Assembly (NCBI GenBank): GCA_902809825.1
Contig: LR778114.1
Coordinates: forward strand, 868,001-932,000
DNA from: Candidatus Hydrogenisulfobacillus filiaventi
GTDB lineage: Bacteria > Bacillota > Sulfobacillia > Sulfobacillales > R501
Length of the DNA: 64,000 nucleotides
Direction: 5' to 3'
The position numbers and the translations under genes are program-made. Under the pieces are notes generated by a model. That model was not told the DNA's origin and ran no database searches. It was given only the letters and a program-made list of their open reading frames with translations. Shown here one piece after another: positions 33,564 to 42,247 of the stretch. Position 1 is the first letter of the stretch, and every line of letters starts with the position of its first letter.

Positions 33564-33589
33564 GTGGAGGAAAGTGGGGCAGGGTGGGG
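33564..33589 (+). promoter_or_regulatory. MraZ operator, three direct repeats
   Basis: GTGGAG, GTGGGG and GTGGGG start at 33564, 33574 and 33584, exactly ten bases apart. MraZ represses its own operon by binding direct repeats of this type (TGGGN / GTGGGG class, ~10-base period) just upstream of mraZ. The third repeat contains a GTG that would otherwise be read as a start codon, which supports the ATG at 33599. Confidence 0.7.
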
Positions 33590-33598
33590 GCGACGGGG

Positions 33599-34030
33599 AT
33601 GCTGATGGGGGAATACGCCCACAGCCTGGACGACAAGGGCCGCCTCGTCGTTCCCGCCCGGCTGCGCGAGGACCTGGGGGAGCACTTTGTGGTCACCAAG
33701 GGGCTCGACAGCTGCCTGTTCCTGTACCCCGCCGCCCAATGGGAACAGATCATGGCCAAGTTGAGCGCGTTGCCTACCACCAGCGCCAACGCGCGGGCCT
33801 TCGCGCGCCTGTTCCTGGCCGGGGCGCAGGAGATGGAGGTCGACCGCCAGGGGCGCTTTACGCTGCCCCCCCGCCTGCGCGAGTACGCCGGCATCGAGCG
33901 GGATGTGGTCCTGGTGGGCCTCCTGACCCGCCTGGAGATCTGGGCGGCCGACCGCTGGGAGGCCTACCAGGCGAAGGAGCAGGCCACCTTCGAGTCGGTG
34001 GCGGAGACCTTGGAGGATCTGGGGTTCTAG
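33599..34030 (+). CDS. mraZ: Transcriptional regulator MraZ
   Basis: A 143-residue MraZ, the DNA-binding repressor at the head of the dcw cluster. Two AbrB-like repeats are seen, each with the conserved D-x-K/Q-GR core: HSLDDKGRLVVPARLRE and MEVDRQGRFTLPPRLRE. The start MLMGEY matches the family's M-F-M-G-E-Y. An in-frame GTG at 33584 belongs to the operator. Length is exactly typical. rsmH follows 27 bases later. Confidence 0.94.
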   Translation: MLMGEYAHSLDDKGRLVVPARLREDLGEHFVVTKGLDSCLFLYPAAQWEQIMAKLSALPTTSANARAFARLFLAGAQEMEVDRQGRFTLPPRLREYAGIERDVVLVGLLTRLEIWAADRWEAYQAKEQATFESVAETLEDLGF

Positions 34031-34057
34031 AACCGGGGCGGGAACGGGGAGGCGGTG

Positions 34058-34993
34058 ATGGCGGCGGACAGCGGGGCCACCCACATCAGTGTGATGCCGG
34101 AGGAGGTCCTGGGCCAATGGATCACCGATCCGGCCGGGGTGTATGTCGACGCCACCGTGGGCCTGGGCGGGCACAGTGCCCTGGCCCTGAGCCGCTACCC
34201 CCATCTGCGGGTGCTGGGCCTGGACCAGGACCCCGAGGCCCTGGCTCTGGCCCGGGAGCGGCTAGCGGCCTTCGCGGATCGGGTGACGCTGGTGCAGGGC
34301 AACTTCCGGGAGATGGACCGGCTGGCGGCCGGCGCGGGAGTGGCGGCGGCCGCCGGCATCCTGCTCGACCTGGGGGTGTCCTCCCTGCAGCTGGACCGCC
34401 CGGAGCGGGGCTTCAGCTACCAAGAGCCGGCGCTGGAGGCCCCCCTGGACATGCGCATGGACCCGTCCGCGCCGGTGGATGCCGCCACCCTGCTCAACAC
34501 CGCCCCGGAAGCGGAGATCGCCCGGGTGCTGTGGGCCTACGGGGAGGAGCGCTGGGCCCGGCGGATTGCCGCCTTCGTGGCCGAGGCCCGGCGGCGGCGG
34601 CCGCTGCGCACGGCTGGGGACCTGGTGGCGGTGGTCAAGGCGGCGGTGCCGGCCGGGGCCCGGCGGCATGGCGGCCACCCGGCGCGGCGGACTTTCCAGG
34701 CCCTGCGCATCTGGGTCAACGACGAACTGGGGGCGCTGGCAGGGGGGCTGGAGGCGGGCTGGCAGCTGCTGGCCCCGGGCGGGCACCTGGTGGTGCTGAC
34801 CTTTCATTCCCTGGAGGATCGCCTCGTCAAGCACACCTTCCGCGAGTGGGCGGCGGCGGGGCGGGGCAGCGTGCTGCTGCGCCGGCCCCTGACCCCGGGG
34901 CCGGAGGAGGTGGCGGCCAACCGCCGCGCCCGCTCCGCCAAGTTACGGGCCTTCGTCCGCACGGGCGCACTGGATCAAGGGGAGGGAACATAA
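34058..34993 (+). CDS. rsmH: 16S rRNA (cytosine(1402)-N(4))-methyltransferase RsmH
   Basis: A 311-residue SAM-dependent methyltransferase acting on C1402 of 16S rRNA. Diagnostic parts are HISVMPEEVL at the start, the SAM-binding VYVDATVGLGGHS, GILLDLGVSSLQLD, and near the end LTFHSLEDRLVKHTFRE. ATG 34058 has GGGGAGG ahead; GTG 34055 is one codon upstream. The classical second gene of the dcw cluster. Confidence 0.96.
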   Translation: MAADSGATHISVMPEEVLGQWITDPAGVYVDATVGLGGHSALALSRYPHLRVLGLDQDPEALALARERLAAFADRVTLVQGNFREMDRLAAGAGVAAAAGILLDLGVSSLQLDRPERGFSYQEPALEAPLDMRMDPSAPVDAATLLNTAPEAEIARVLWAYGEERWARRIAAFVAEARRRRPLRTAGDLVAVVKAAVPAGARRHGGHPARRTFQALRIWVNDELGALAGGLEAGWQLLAPGGHLVVLTFHSLEDRLVKHTFREWAAAGRGSVLLRRPLTPGPEEVAANRRARSAKLRAFVRTGALDQGEGT

Positions 34994-34997
34994 CCGC

Positions 34998-35459
34998 ATG
35001 CTGATGCAGGAAGCGGAACGGTGGGAGAACCCGGCAGTGGCCGGGCTGGCGCAGGAATGGGAGCGGCGGCTGCGGCCGCGGCCTGCGGTCCGGCCCCGCT
35101 ACCGGTGGAAGCCCTGGGTGCGGGGGGCGGCGTGGATCCTGGGCCTGTGGCTGGGAGCGGCCGTCACCACCGGGCTGGCCCTGGCAGTGGCACAGGCCGG
35201 GTTCCGGGTGGATGCGCTGCAGGCAAGCTACCGGAGCGCCCAGCGGCAGGAACAGGCTCTCAACGCCCGGCTGGCCGGGCTGGAGAGCTCGGCGGCGCTG
35301 GCGGCGGGGGCCCGCCGGCTGGGGGTGACCCTAGAGACCCCGCGCATCCGTTACCTGGGGACGGCCCCGGCGGCGCCGGCGGTCGCCCAGCCGGCCTCGC
35401 CCTGGTCCCAGGCCCGCCACTTCCTGCTGGAGCTCCGCCAGGCATGGCGCGGGCGGTAA
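34998..35459 (+). CDS. ftsL: FtsL-like cell division protein
   Basis: A 153-residue single-pass membrane protein: basic cytoplasmic N-terminus (1-45), one helix (AAWILGLWLGAAVTTGLALAVA), then a periplasmic-side heptad region (DALQASYRSAQRQEQALNARL). Fold, size and place between rsmH and the PBP gene mark it as FtsL, which joins DivIB and DivIC to stabilise the septal synthase. FtsL is poorly conserved, so the call rests on topology and context. Start is 4 bases after rsmH; the next gene overlaps its end by 16 bases. Confidence 0.8.
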   Translation: MLMQEAERWENPAVAGLAQEWERRLRPRPAVRPRYRWKPWVRGAAWILGLWLGAAVTTGLALAVAQAGFRVDALQASYRSAQRQEQALNARLAGLESSAALAAGARRLGVTLETPRIRYLGTAPAAPAVAQPASPWSQARHFLLELRQAWRGR

Positions 35460-37201
35460 GGCATGAGGCCGGCTCCGGCACCCCGCCGGCAGGGAGCGGC
35501 TTGCGCTGGCGGCTGGGCTGGACCCGGTTCTGGTGGATGGTCGGTTTCGGGCTGCTGGGGGTGCAGCTGGTGCGCATCCAGGTGCTGCAGGCGCCGGCCC
35601 TGCAGGCCTATGCCCTGGGCATCCACTATCAGCTGCGCACCCTGCCCGCCGAGCGGGGCAAGATCCTGGACCGCTTCGGCCAGCCCCTGGCCATGGACGT
35701 GCCCGGGTATGATGTCATCGCCACCCCCCACGTGCTGGCGGCGGACCATCCCCGGCGGGCCGCCCGCGCCCTGGCCCGCGTGCTGCCCTTTCCGGCCGCC
35801 CGCATCGCGGCGGTGATCGACCGCCGTAACAGCTGGTATGCCCTGCTGGCCCGCGATGTGAGCCCCGCCACCGCCCGCAAGGTGGCGGCCCTTAACCTGC
35901 CGGGGGTGAGCCTGGAGGCGGTGAGCGGACGGGATTACCCCGACGGCAGTCTGGCGGCCCAGGTACTGGGGTTTGTGGGCAGCGGCGATCGCGGGCTGGC
36001 CGGGGTGGAGGCGGCTTACAACCGCTGGCTGGCCGGGACCCCGGGGCGGGAGCGGGTGGCCGTGGACGCTTACGGGCAGACCCTGCCGCAATGGTCCCGG
36101 CTGCTGCAGGCCCCCCGGCCGGGGGACTCCGTGGAGCTGACCATCGACCCTGCCATCCAGGCTGTCGCCCAGCACTGGCTGGACTGGGGGGTGAAGCGGG
36201 TGCATGCCAACGGCGGCACCGTCATCATCCTCAATCCTCATACGGGTGCGGTGCTGGCCTTGGCCAACGCTCCCACCTTCAACCCCAACCGCTTCTGGAC
36301 CGCCAAGCCGCAGGACCTGGTGGACCAGGCGGTCCAGGACCCGGTGCCGCCGGGCTCGATCTTCAAGCCGGTGACGGTGTCGGCGGCTCTCAACCTGGGC
36401 CTGGTCACCCCTGACACCCTGTTTGACACCCGGGGCTACAAGATTGTGGACGGCGTGCGCATCGACGACTGGAAGCCGGGGGGCTGGGGCTGGATTACCC
36501 TCACCCGGGGGCTGGCCTATTCCTCCGATCAGGTGTTCATGGACCTTGCCCTCAAGCTGGGGGTGGCCCATTTCTACCGGTATGTCCGGCGGTTCGGCTT
36601 CTTTCATCCCAGCGGGGTGGGGCTGCCGGGGGATTCCAACGGGGTCTGGCTGCCGGCCTCCCAGGTCAACGCCGTCGACCTGGCCACCATGGGTTTCGGA
36701 CAGGGGATGGCGGTCACCCCTATGCAGGTGGTCGCGGCCGTGGCCACGGTGGTGAACCATGGGGTCATGATGCAGCCCCGGATTGTGCGGGCCATCATCG
36801 GCCCTGGTAACCGGGTGGTGCGCCGTTACGGGCCGCGGGTGGAAAGCCGGCCGGTGGCGGCGGGGGTGGCGGCGGAGGTCGAGGGCATGATGGTCAAGGA
36901 GGCGACCTACGGCACCGGGGTCCCGGCCGACCTGCCCGGCTACATCATCGGCGGCAAGACGGGCACCGCCCAGCAGATTGTGCACGGCCGCACCTCCAAC
37001 CACGTGTTCGTCTCCTCCTACCTGGGCTTCGGGCCGTATCCCCACCCCCGCTTCCTGATGCTGGTTATGATCAACCACCCGCGCGGGGCGCTGTTTTATG
37101 GCGACCAGGTGGCGGCCCCGGTCTGGCAGAAGATCGGGATGTTCCTCATGCACTACTGGCACATCGCGCCATACGCCGGGCCTCACAACGGGGGCGGTTA
37201 G
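35444..37201 (+). CDS. Class B penicillin-binding protein, SxD type
   Basis: A 585-residue transpeptidase with one membrane helix (about 27-48), a dimerisation domain and the penicillin-binding domain. The active-site SxxK is Ser305-Lys308 in PPGSIFKP. The second motif, normally SxN, reads Ser360-Ser361-Asp362 in YSSDQVF. KTG is in IGGKTGTAQQ. Asp in the second motif is typical of elongation-type PBP2 (MrdA), so this may not be the septal FtsI. There is no PASTA domain. ATG 35444 overlaps ftsL. It is the first of two class B PBPs in tandem. Confidence 0.92.
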   Translation: MARAVRHEAGSGTPPAGSGLRWRLGWTRFWWMVGFGLLGVQLVRIQVLQAPALQAYALGIHYQLRTLPAERGKILDRFGQPLAMDVPGYDVIATPHVLAADHPRRAARALARVLPFPAARIAAVIDRRNSWYALLARDVSPATARKVAALNLPGVSLEAVSGRDYPDGSLAAQVLGFVGSGDRGLAGVEAAYNRWLAGTPGRERVAVDAYGQTLPQWSRLLQAPRPGDSVELTIDPAIQAVAQHWLDWGVKRVHANGGTVIILNPHTGAVLALANAPTFNPNRFWTAKPQDLVDQAVQDPVPPGSIFKPVTVSAALNLGLVTPDTLFDTRGYKIVDGVRIDDWKPGGWGWITLTRGLAYSSDQVFMDLALKLGVAHFYRYVRRFGFFHPSGVGLPGDSNGVWLPASQVNAVDLATMGFGQGMAVTPMQVVAAVATVVNHGVMMQPRIVRAIIGPGNRVVRRYGPRVESRPVAAGVAAEVEGMMVKEATYGTGVPADLPGYIIGGKTGTAQQIVHGRTSNHVFVSSYLGFGPYPHPRFLMLVMINHPRGALFYGDQVAAPVWQKIGMFLMHYWHIAPYAGPHNGGG

Positions 37202-37277
37202 GGCGTACTGCCGCTTCCGCTTCCGGCATAGCCTGGGAACCGGTAAGCCCGTCCGGAAGCGGCAGGAGGCAGGCGTG

Positions 37278-39371
37278 ATGTACGAGCGGCCGCGGCTGGT
37301 GTTGAAGCGGCGTGCGTTTCTGGCCATGGCCTTGGCGGTGGTCTTTGACGGGGTGCTGGCGGCGCGCCTGGTGGACATCCAAGCCATCCGGGCGGCCGAG
37401 CTCAAGCGGCGGGCGGATGACGCCCATCTGCGGGGGGTGCCGCTCGCCCCCTGGCGGGGGCTGATCCTGGCCCGCGACGGGCAGGTGTTGGCTGACAACC
37501 ACCATATCCATTCGCTCTACGCGGTGCCGGTGCAGACGCGCGGGCACCGGCAGGAGGAGAGCGTGCTGCTGGCCACCATCCTGGGCGTTCCCGCTTCCCG
37601 CCTGCGCCGCCGTCTGGAGCGGCGGCAGGGATTCGTGTGGCTGAAGCGCCGACTGTCGGACGTTGAACTGGCGGCGGTCCGCGCCCAGTTGCCGGCCCTG
37701 CCTGGTGTCCACCTCACCACCGAGGTGGCCCGCCACTACCCGCAGGGGACCCTGGCCGCGCCCCTGCTGGGGTTCACCGGGGTGGACAATCAGGGGCTGG
37801 CCGGCTTGGAGTTCCGTTACAACCAGCTGCTGGCCGGCCGGCCGGGGGCGGTGGAGGAGGAGGTGGACGTGGTGGGGCAGCCGATCGCCCGCGCGCGCCA
37901 GGTGGTGCGGCCCGCCCGTCCCGGGGACAGCCTGGTGCTGAGCCTGGACCTCCACCTGCAGGCGGTGGCGGAACAGGCGGCGGCGGAGGCGATGGTCAGC
38001 ACCGGGGCCCGCACCGTGTCCATCATCGCCCTTGATCCCCGTACGGGCGGGGTCCTGGCCTGGGCCCAGCGGCCCTCCTTCGACCCTAACCGTTACCGGG
38101 AGTTTCCGTCCCGGGACTACCGCATCTGGGGTCTGTCCGACGCCATTCCTCCCGGCTCCATCTTCAAGCCGGTGACCGTGGCGGCCGCCCTCGCCACCGG
38201 TGCCGCCACGCCCGGTTCAGGTTATTTCTGCCCCGGCTTTAAGGTGGTGCTGGGGCGCCGGGTCAACTGTTGGCGCCCGGAAGGCCACGGATCCCAGGAC
38301 CTGGCTGCGGTGGTGCGCAACTCCTGCAACGTCGGCTTTATGGACCTGGGCCTGGCGTTGGGCGTCGAGCGCTTCTATGCCTACCTGGAGCGCTTCGGGC
38401 TAAACCGGCCCACCGGCATCGACCTACCCGGGGAGGCGGTGGGCATCATTCCCGCCGCCGCCCGGGTGACTGCCCTGGACCTGGCGGTGATGGCCTTCGG
38501 CCAGACCTTGACTGTCACCCCGATCGGCCTGCTGGCGGCGGTGGCGGCGCTGGCCAACGGCGGTCTGCGCCAGCGGCCCCATCTGGTGGACCGGGTGGTG
38601 GATGCTGGCGGCCGGACGGTGCGCACCGCCGGGGAGCGGCCGCTGGGCCGGGCGGTGCCGCCTGAGGTGGCGGCGCTGGTCCAGGAGATGATGGTGGGGG
38701 TGGTGTCGCAGGGAACCGGCAAGATGGGGGCCGTCCCGGGCTACCGGGTGGCGGGCAAGACCGGGACTGCCCAGAAGGTGGTGGGCGGCCGGGTGGTAAA
38801 GGGGGTTTATATCGCCTCCTTCGTGGGCTTTGCCCCCGTGCCCGGGCCGCGGGTGGCCATGATGGTCAACGTGGACGAACCCCAAGGGGCATTCTACGGC
38901 GGCCAGGTGGCCGCTCCCATCTTTTCCCGCGTGATGCGGGCCTTCCTGACCCACCTCGGGGTCCCGCCCACGGAACCCGTCCGGCCGCCAAAAGCTGGGG
39001 TGCCCGCGATGGTGCCGAATCTGGTAAATTTGGACGCGGCCGATGCCGTGAAGGACGCAGAGGCCTTCGGGTTTCCGGTACAATTTGTGGGGCGCGGCCG
39101 CCTAGTGGTCCATCAATCCCTGGAATACGGCGGGTGGTACCCGGCGGGGACGGTCATCACCGCCACCCTGGGCAGCCGGCCGCGGGTCTACCTGGAATGG
39201 GTCACCGTGCCCCGTTTCGTGGGGCTCAGCTGGGAGGAAGCCGCCGGCCTCGCCTTCACCCTGGGGCTGAATGTCCGGGCCGGGGTGCCGCGCGGGCGGG
39301 TGCAGGAGCAGGACCTGCCCCCCGGACGGCAGGTGAAGGCGGGCACCACCATCCGGCTGGTGACGGCGTAG
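37278..39371 (+). CDS. Class B penicillin-binding protein with two PASTA domains (SpoVD/FtsI type)
   Basis: A 697-residue transpeptidase: N-terminal helix (about 12-32), pedestal domain, transpeptidase with SxxK in PPGSIFKPVTV, SCN in VVRNSCNVGFM and KTG in VAGKTGTAQK, then two PASTA repeats (VPNLVNLDAADAVKDAEAFG and VPRFVGLSWEEAAGLAFTLG). The PASTA tail and SxN motif fit SpoVD or PBP2B rather than PBP2. It cross-links septal or spore-cortex peptidoglycan and works with FtsW. ATG 37278 has AGGAGG eight bases upstream. Confidence 0.93.
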   Translation: MYERPRLVLKRRAFLAMALAVVFDGVLAARLVDIQAIRAAELKRRADDAHLRGVPLAPWRGLILARDGQVLADNHHIHSLYAVPVQTRGHRQEESVLLATILGVPASRLRRRLERRQGFVWLKRRLSDVELAAVRAQLPALPGVHLTTEVARHYPQGTLAAPLLGFTGVDNQGLAGLEFRYNQLLAGRPGAVEEEVDVVGQPIARARQVVRPARPGDSLVLSLDLHLQAVAEQAAAEAMVSTGARTVSIIALDPRTGGVLAWAQRPSFDPNRYREFPSRDYRIWGLSDAIPPGSIFKPVTVAAALATGAATPGSGYFCPGFKVVLGRRVNCWRPEGHGSQDLAAVVRNSCNVGFMDLGLALGVERFYAYLERFGLNRPTGIDLPGEAVGIIPAAARVTALDLAVMAFGQTLTVTPIGLLAAVAALANGGLRQRPHLVDRVVDAGGRTVRTAGERPLGRAVPPEVAALVQEMMVGVVSQGTGKMGAVPGYRVAGKTGTAQKVVGGRVVKGVYIASFVGFAPVPGPRVAMMVNVDEPQGAFYGGQVAAPIFSRVMRAFLTHLGVPPTEPVRPPKAGVPAMVPNLVNLDAADAVKDAEAFGFPVQFVGRGRLVVHQSLEYGGWYPAGTVITATLGSRPRVYLEWVTVPRFVGLSWEEAAGLAFTLGLNVRAGVPRGRVQEQDLPPGRQVKAGTTIRLVTA

Positions 39372-39407
39372 CGGGTCCGGCCCCGGGCCGGAAGGAGGAC
39401 AGGTCAC

Positions 39408-40889
39408 ATGCGGTTGGGCAACCTCATCGCGGGCTTGGAGGGAGCGCGGGTGATCGGCTCCCCGGACACCGAGGTGACGGGCATCGCCTACGATTCCCGC
39501 GAAGTCCGGCCCGGCGACCTGTTCGTGGCCATTCCCGGCTACCGGACCGACGGGCATCTCTATTGCGGGGAGGCCCGGGACCGGGGGGCCAGCGCCTTCG
39601 TGGTGGAACGGGCCGAAGCCCTGCCGGCGGGCGCCACCGGGGTGGTGGTCCCTTACGCGCGCGGGGCCATGGCCCGCCTGGCCGCCACCTTTTACGATCA
39701 CCCGTCCCGCCGGCTGTGGATGGTGGGGGTGACGGGGACCAACGGGAAAACCACCACCACCCACCTCATCCAGGGCCTGCTCGAGGCCGCGGGGGTGCCC
39801 GCCGGCCTTACCGGCACCATTCATACCCTCATCGGGCGGGAGGAGCTGCCCGTCCGCCGCACCACCCCGGAGGCGCCCGACCTGGAAGGGCTCCTGCGCC
39901 TGATGGTGGACCGCGGCATGCAGGCGGCGGTAATGGAGGTCTCCTCGCACGCCCTGGCGCTGGCCCGGGTGGAGGGGGTGCGCTACGATGTGGGGGTCTT
40001 TACCAACCTCACCCAGGACCACCTCGATTTTCACCACACATTAGAGGAATATTTTGCGGTCAAGGCCCGCCTGCTGGAAGGCCTGGGACCGGATGCGGGT
40101 CAGGGCCCCCAGGCGGCGGTGGTCAACCGCGACGACCCGTATGCGGTCCGGGCGGGCGAGCGGGCGCGGGTGCCGGTGGTGTCCTACGGCTTTGAGGTCG
40201 GGGCGGACATCCGGGCGGAGGATATCCGGATCGCGGAGGGCCGGTCCACCTTCACGGTGGTCTTTCCCGGTGGGTCCCGGTACCGGGCGGAGTTGAGCCT
40301 GCCGGGCCGCTTCAATATCTCCAACGCGCTGGCGGCCTTGAGTGTGGGGTGGGTGCGCGGCCTGGACCCGGCTGCCATGGTGGCCTTTCTGTCCCACGCC
40401 CGCGGGGTGCCGGGCCGTTTCGAGCGGATTGACGAGGGCCAGCCCTTCACCGTGATTGTGGACTACGCTCACACCCCTGACGGCATTGCCAAGGTGCTCA
40501 GCACCGCGCGCGAGTTCGCCCGGGGCCGGGTAGTGGCCGTCTTCGGAGCGGGCGGGGACCGGGACCATGGCAAACGGGCGCCAATGGGCGCTATCGCCGG
40601 CCGGCTGGCGGATGCGGTCATCATCACCACCGACAATCCCCGGTCGGAGGATCCGCAGGCGATCATGGACATGATCGCGGCAGGGGTGCGGGAGGCGGGC
40701 GGACGCTACCAGGCGGAACCCGACCGGGTGCAGGCCATCCGCTTGGCCCTGGGCCAGGCCCGCCCGGGGGATGTGGTGCTCATCCTGGGCAAGGGGCACG
40801 AAACCTACCAGATCTTCCGGGACCGCACCATCCATCATGACGACCGCGAGGTGGCCCGGCAGGTGCTGAAGGAGATGGCGCGCGGGTGA
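39408..40889 (+). CDS. murE: UDP-MurNAc-L-alanyl-D-glutamate ligase MurE
   Basis: A 493-residue Mur ligase. The ATP-binding loop is GVTGTNGKTTTTHL. The substrate-specific motif DNPRSEDP matches meso-diaminopimelate adding enzymes, so the peptidoglycan is probably DAP-type. Three domains are of normal length. ATG 39408 follows GGAAGGAGGACAGG. The stop overlaps the murF start. Confidence 0.96.
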   Translation: MRLGNLIAGLEGARVIGSPDTEVTGIAYDSREVRPGDLFVAIPGYRTDGHLYCGEARDRGASAFVVERAEALPAGATGVVVPYARGAMARLAATFYDHPSRRLWMVGVTGTNGKTTTTHLIQGLLEAAGVPAGLTGTIHTLIGREELPVRRTTPEAPDLEGLLRLMVDRGMQAAVMEVSSHALALARVEGVRYDVGVFTNLTQDHLDFHHTLEEYFAVKARLLEGLGPDAGQGPQAAVVNRDDPYAVRAGERARVPVVSYGFEVGADIRAEDIRIAEGRSTFTVVFPGGSRYRAELSLPGRFNISNALAALSVGWVRGLDPAAMVAFLSHARGVPGRFERIDEGQPFTVIVDYAHTPDGIAKVLSTAREFARGRVVAVFGAGGDRDHGKRAPMGAIAGRLADAVIITTDNPRSEDPQAIMDMIAAGVREAGGRYQAEPDRVQAIRLALGQARPGDVVLILGKGHETYQIFRDRTIHHDDREVARQVLKEMARG

Positions 40890-42247
40890 TGCGGCTAAGC
40901 TACGGACAACTGGCGGCCTGGAGCGGGGGCCGCCTTGAGGCCTGGGATCCGGACGCGATGGTGGCGGACATGGTCATCGACAGCCGCGCGGCAGGGCCGG
41001 GCGGCTGTTTCTGGGCCCTGCCGGGGGAGCACACCCACGGCCGCCTCTTCGTGCACGAGGCCTGGGCGCGGGGGGCGGTGGCCGCCTGCGACCCGCTGGC
41101 CGGGTCCGGGGGCCCGGCCCTGCGCCTGGCGGATCCCCTGGAGGGGCTGGGCCGCTTCCTGCGGGCAGCCCTGGAGGCGGGCCGGGTGACGGTGGTGGGC
41201 GTGACCGGCAGCGTGGGCAAGACCAGCGTCAAGGAGCTGACCGCCGCCGCACTGCGCAGCCGCTTCCGGGTCGCCCAGTCGGAAGGCAACTATAACACCG
41301 CCATCGGACTGCCGCTCTCGTTCTTCCGCGGGCCGGAGGACGCCACCCATTTTGTGGCCGAGATGGGCATGCGGGGGCCGGGGGAGATCCGGGCCTTGAC
41401 CCGCCTGGCGCGGCCGCGGGTGGCCATTATCACCACCATTGGGCCCAGCCATCTGGAACGGCTGGGGTCGCTGGAGGCCATCGCCGATGCCAAGGCCGAA
41501 ATCCTGGAAGGCCTGGAGCCGGGCGGGGTCGCCATCCTCAACCGGGACGACCCCCGGGTGTGGGCGCTCGCTGCCCGCGTGCGCCAGGGCACGGTGGTGG
41601 GCGTGGGCGAGGCCGCCGGGGATGTGCGGGTGCGGTCGGTGGAGACCCTCCCCGCCGGGACCCGGGTGGAGCTGGAGGAGGGCGGCCGCACGGCGGTCGT
41701 CACCCTGCCCTGGCTAGGCCGCCATCAGGCCTTGAACGCGGCCCTGGCTGCGGCCGCCGCCCGGGTGCTGGGCCTCGGCTGGCCGGAGGTGGTCCAGGGC
41801 CTGGAAGCGGTCGAGCCCGGGCGCGCCCGCCTGCGCCGGCAAACGGTCGGCCGCCTCACGGTGCTGGAGGATGTCTACAATGCCAGCCCGGCCTCGATGG
41901 AGGCGGCCCTAAAGGTGCTGGAGGCCGCCGGAGGCCGACGGGTGGCGGTGCTGGGCGACATGCTGGAGCTGGGCAGCCTGGAGGAAGCCGGGCACCGCAC
42001 GGTGGGCAGCCGGGCGGGAACGGTGGCCGAAGTGGTGGTAGCGGTCGGCAGGCGGGCGCGGGCCCTGGCGGAGGCGGCGACCGCTGCCGGGCAGGCGCAG
42101 GTGTATTGGGAGCCGGATGCCGGCCACGCGCTAGAGCGGCTGCAGGCGGTGCTGGCACCGGGGGACACGGTGCTGTTCAAGGCGTCCCGGGCGATGGCCT
42201 TTGAGCGGCTGGTCGAGGCGGTGCGAGCGTGGGGAGGACCGGCATGA
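40889..42247 (+). CDS. murF: UDP-MurNAc-tripeptide--D-alanyl-D-alanine ligase MurF
   Basis: A Mur ligase of 452 residues that adds D-Ala-D-Ala. ATP loop GVTGSVGKTSVKELTAAAL and the downstream EGNYNTAIGLPL and VYNASPASMEAAL motifs are typical. ATG 40889 overlaps the murE stop by one base (TGATG); GTG 40886 directly before it is an equally possible start with a four-base overlap. Its own stop overlaps mraY (ATGA). Confidence 0.95.
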   Translation: MRLSYGQLAAWSGGRLEAWDPDAMVADMVIDSRAAGPGGCFWALPGEHTHGRLFVHEAWARGAVAACDPLAGSGGPALRLADPLEGLGRFLRAALEAGRVTVVGVTGSVGKTSVKELTAAALRSRFRVAQSEGNYNTAIGLPLSFFRGPEDATHFVAEMGMRGPGEIRALTRLARPRVAIITTIGPSHLERLGSLEAIADAKAEILEGLEPGGVAILNRDDPRVWALAARVRQGTVVGVGEAAGDVRVRSVETLPAGTRVELEEGGRTAVVTLPWLGRHQALNAALAAAAARVLGLGWPEVVQGLEAVEPGRARLRRQTVGRLTVLEDVYNASPASMEAALKVLEAAGGRRVAVLGDMLELGSLEEAGHRTVGSRAGTVAEVVVAVGRRARALAEAATAAGQAQVYWEPDAGHALERLQAVLAPGDTVLFKASRAMAFERLVEAVRAWGGPA

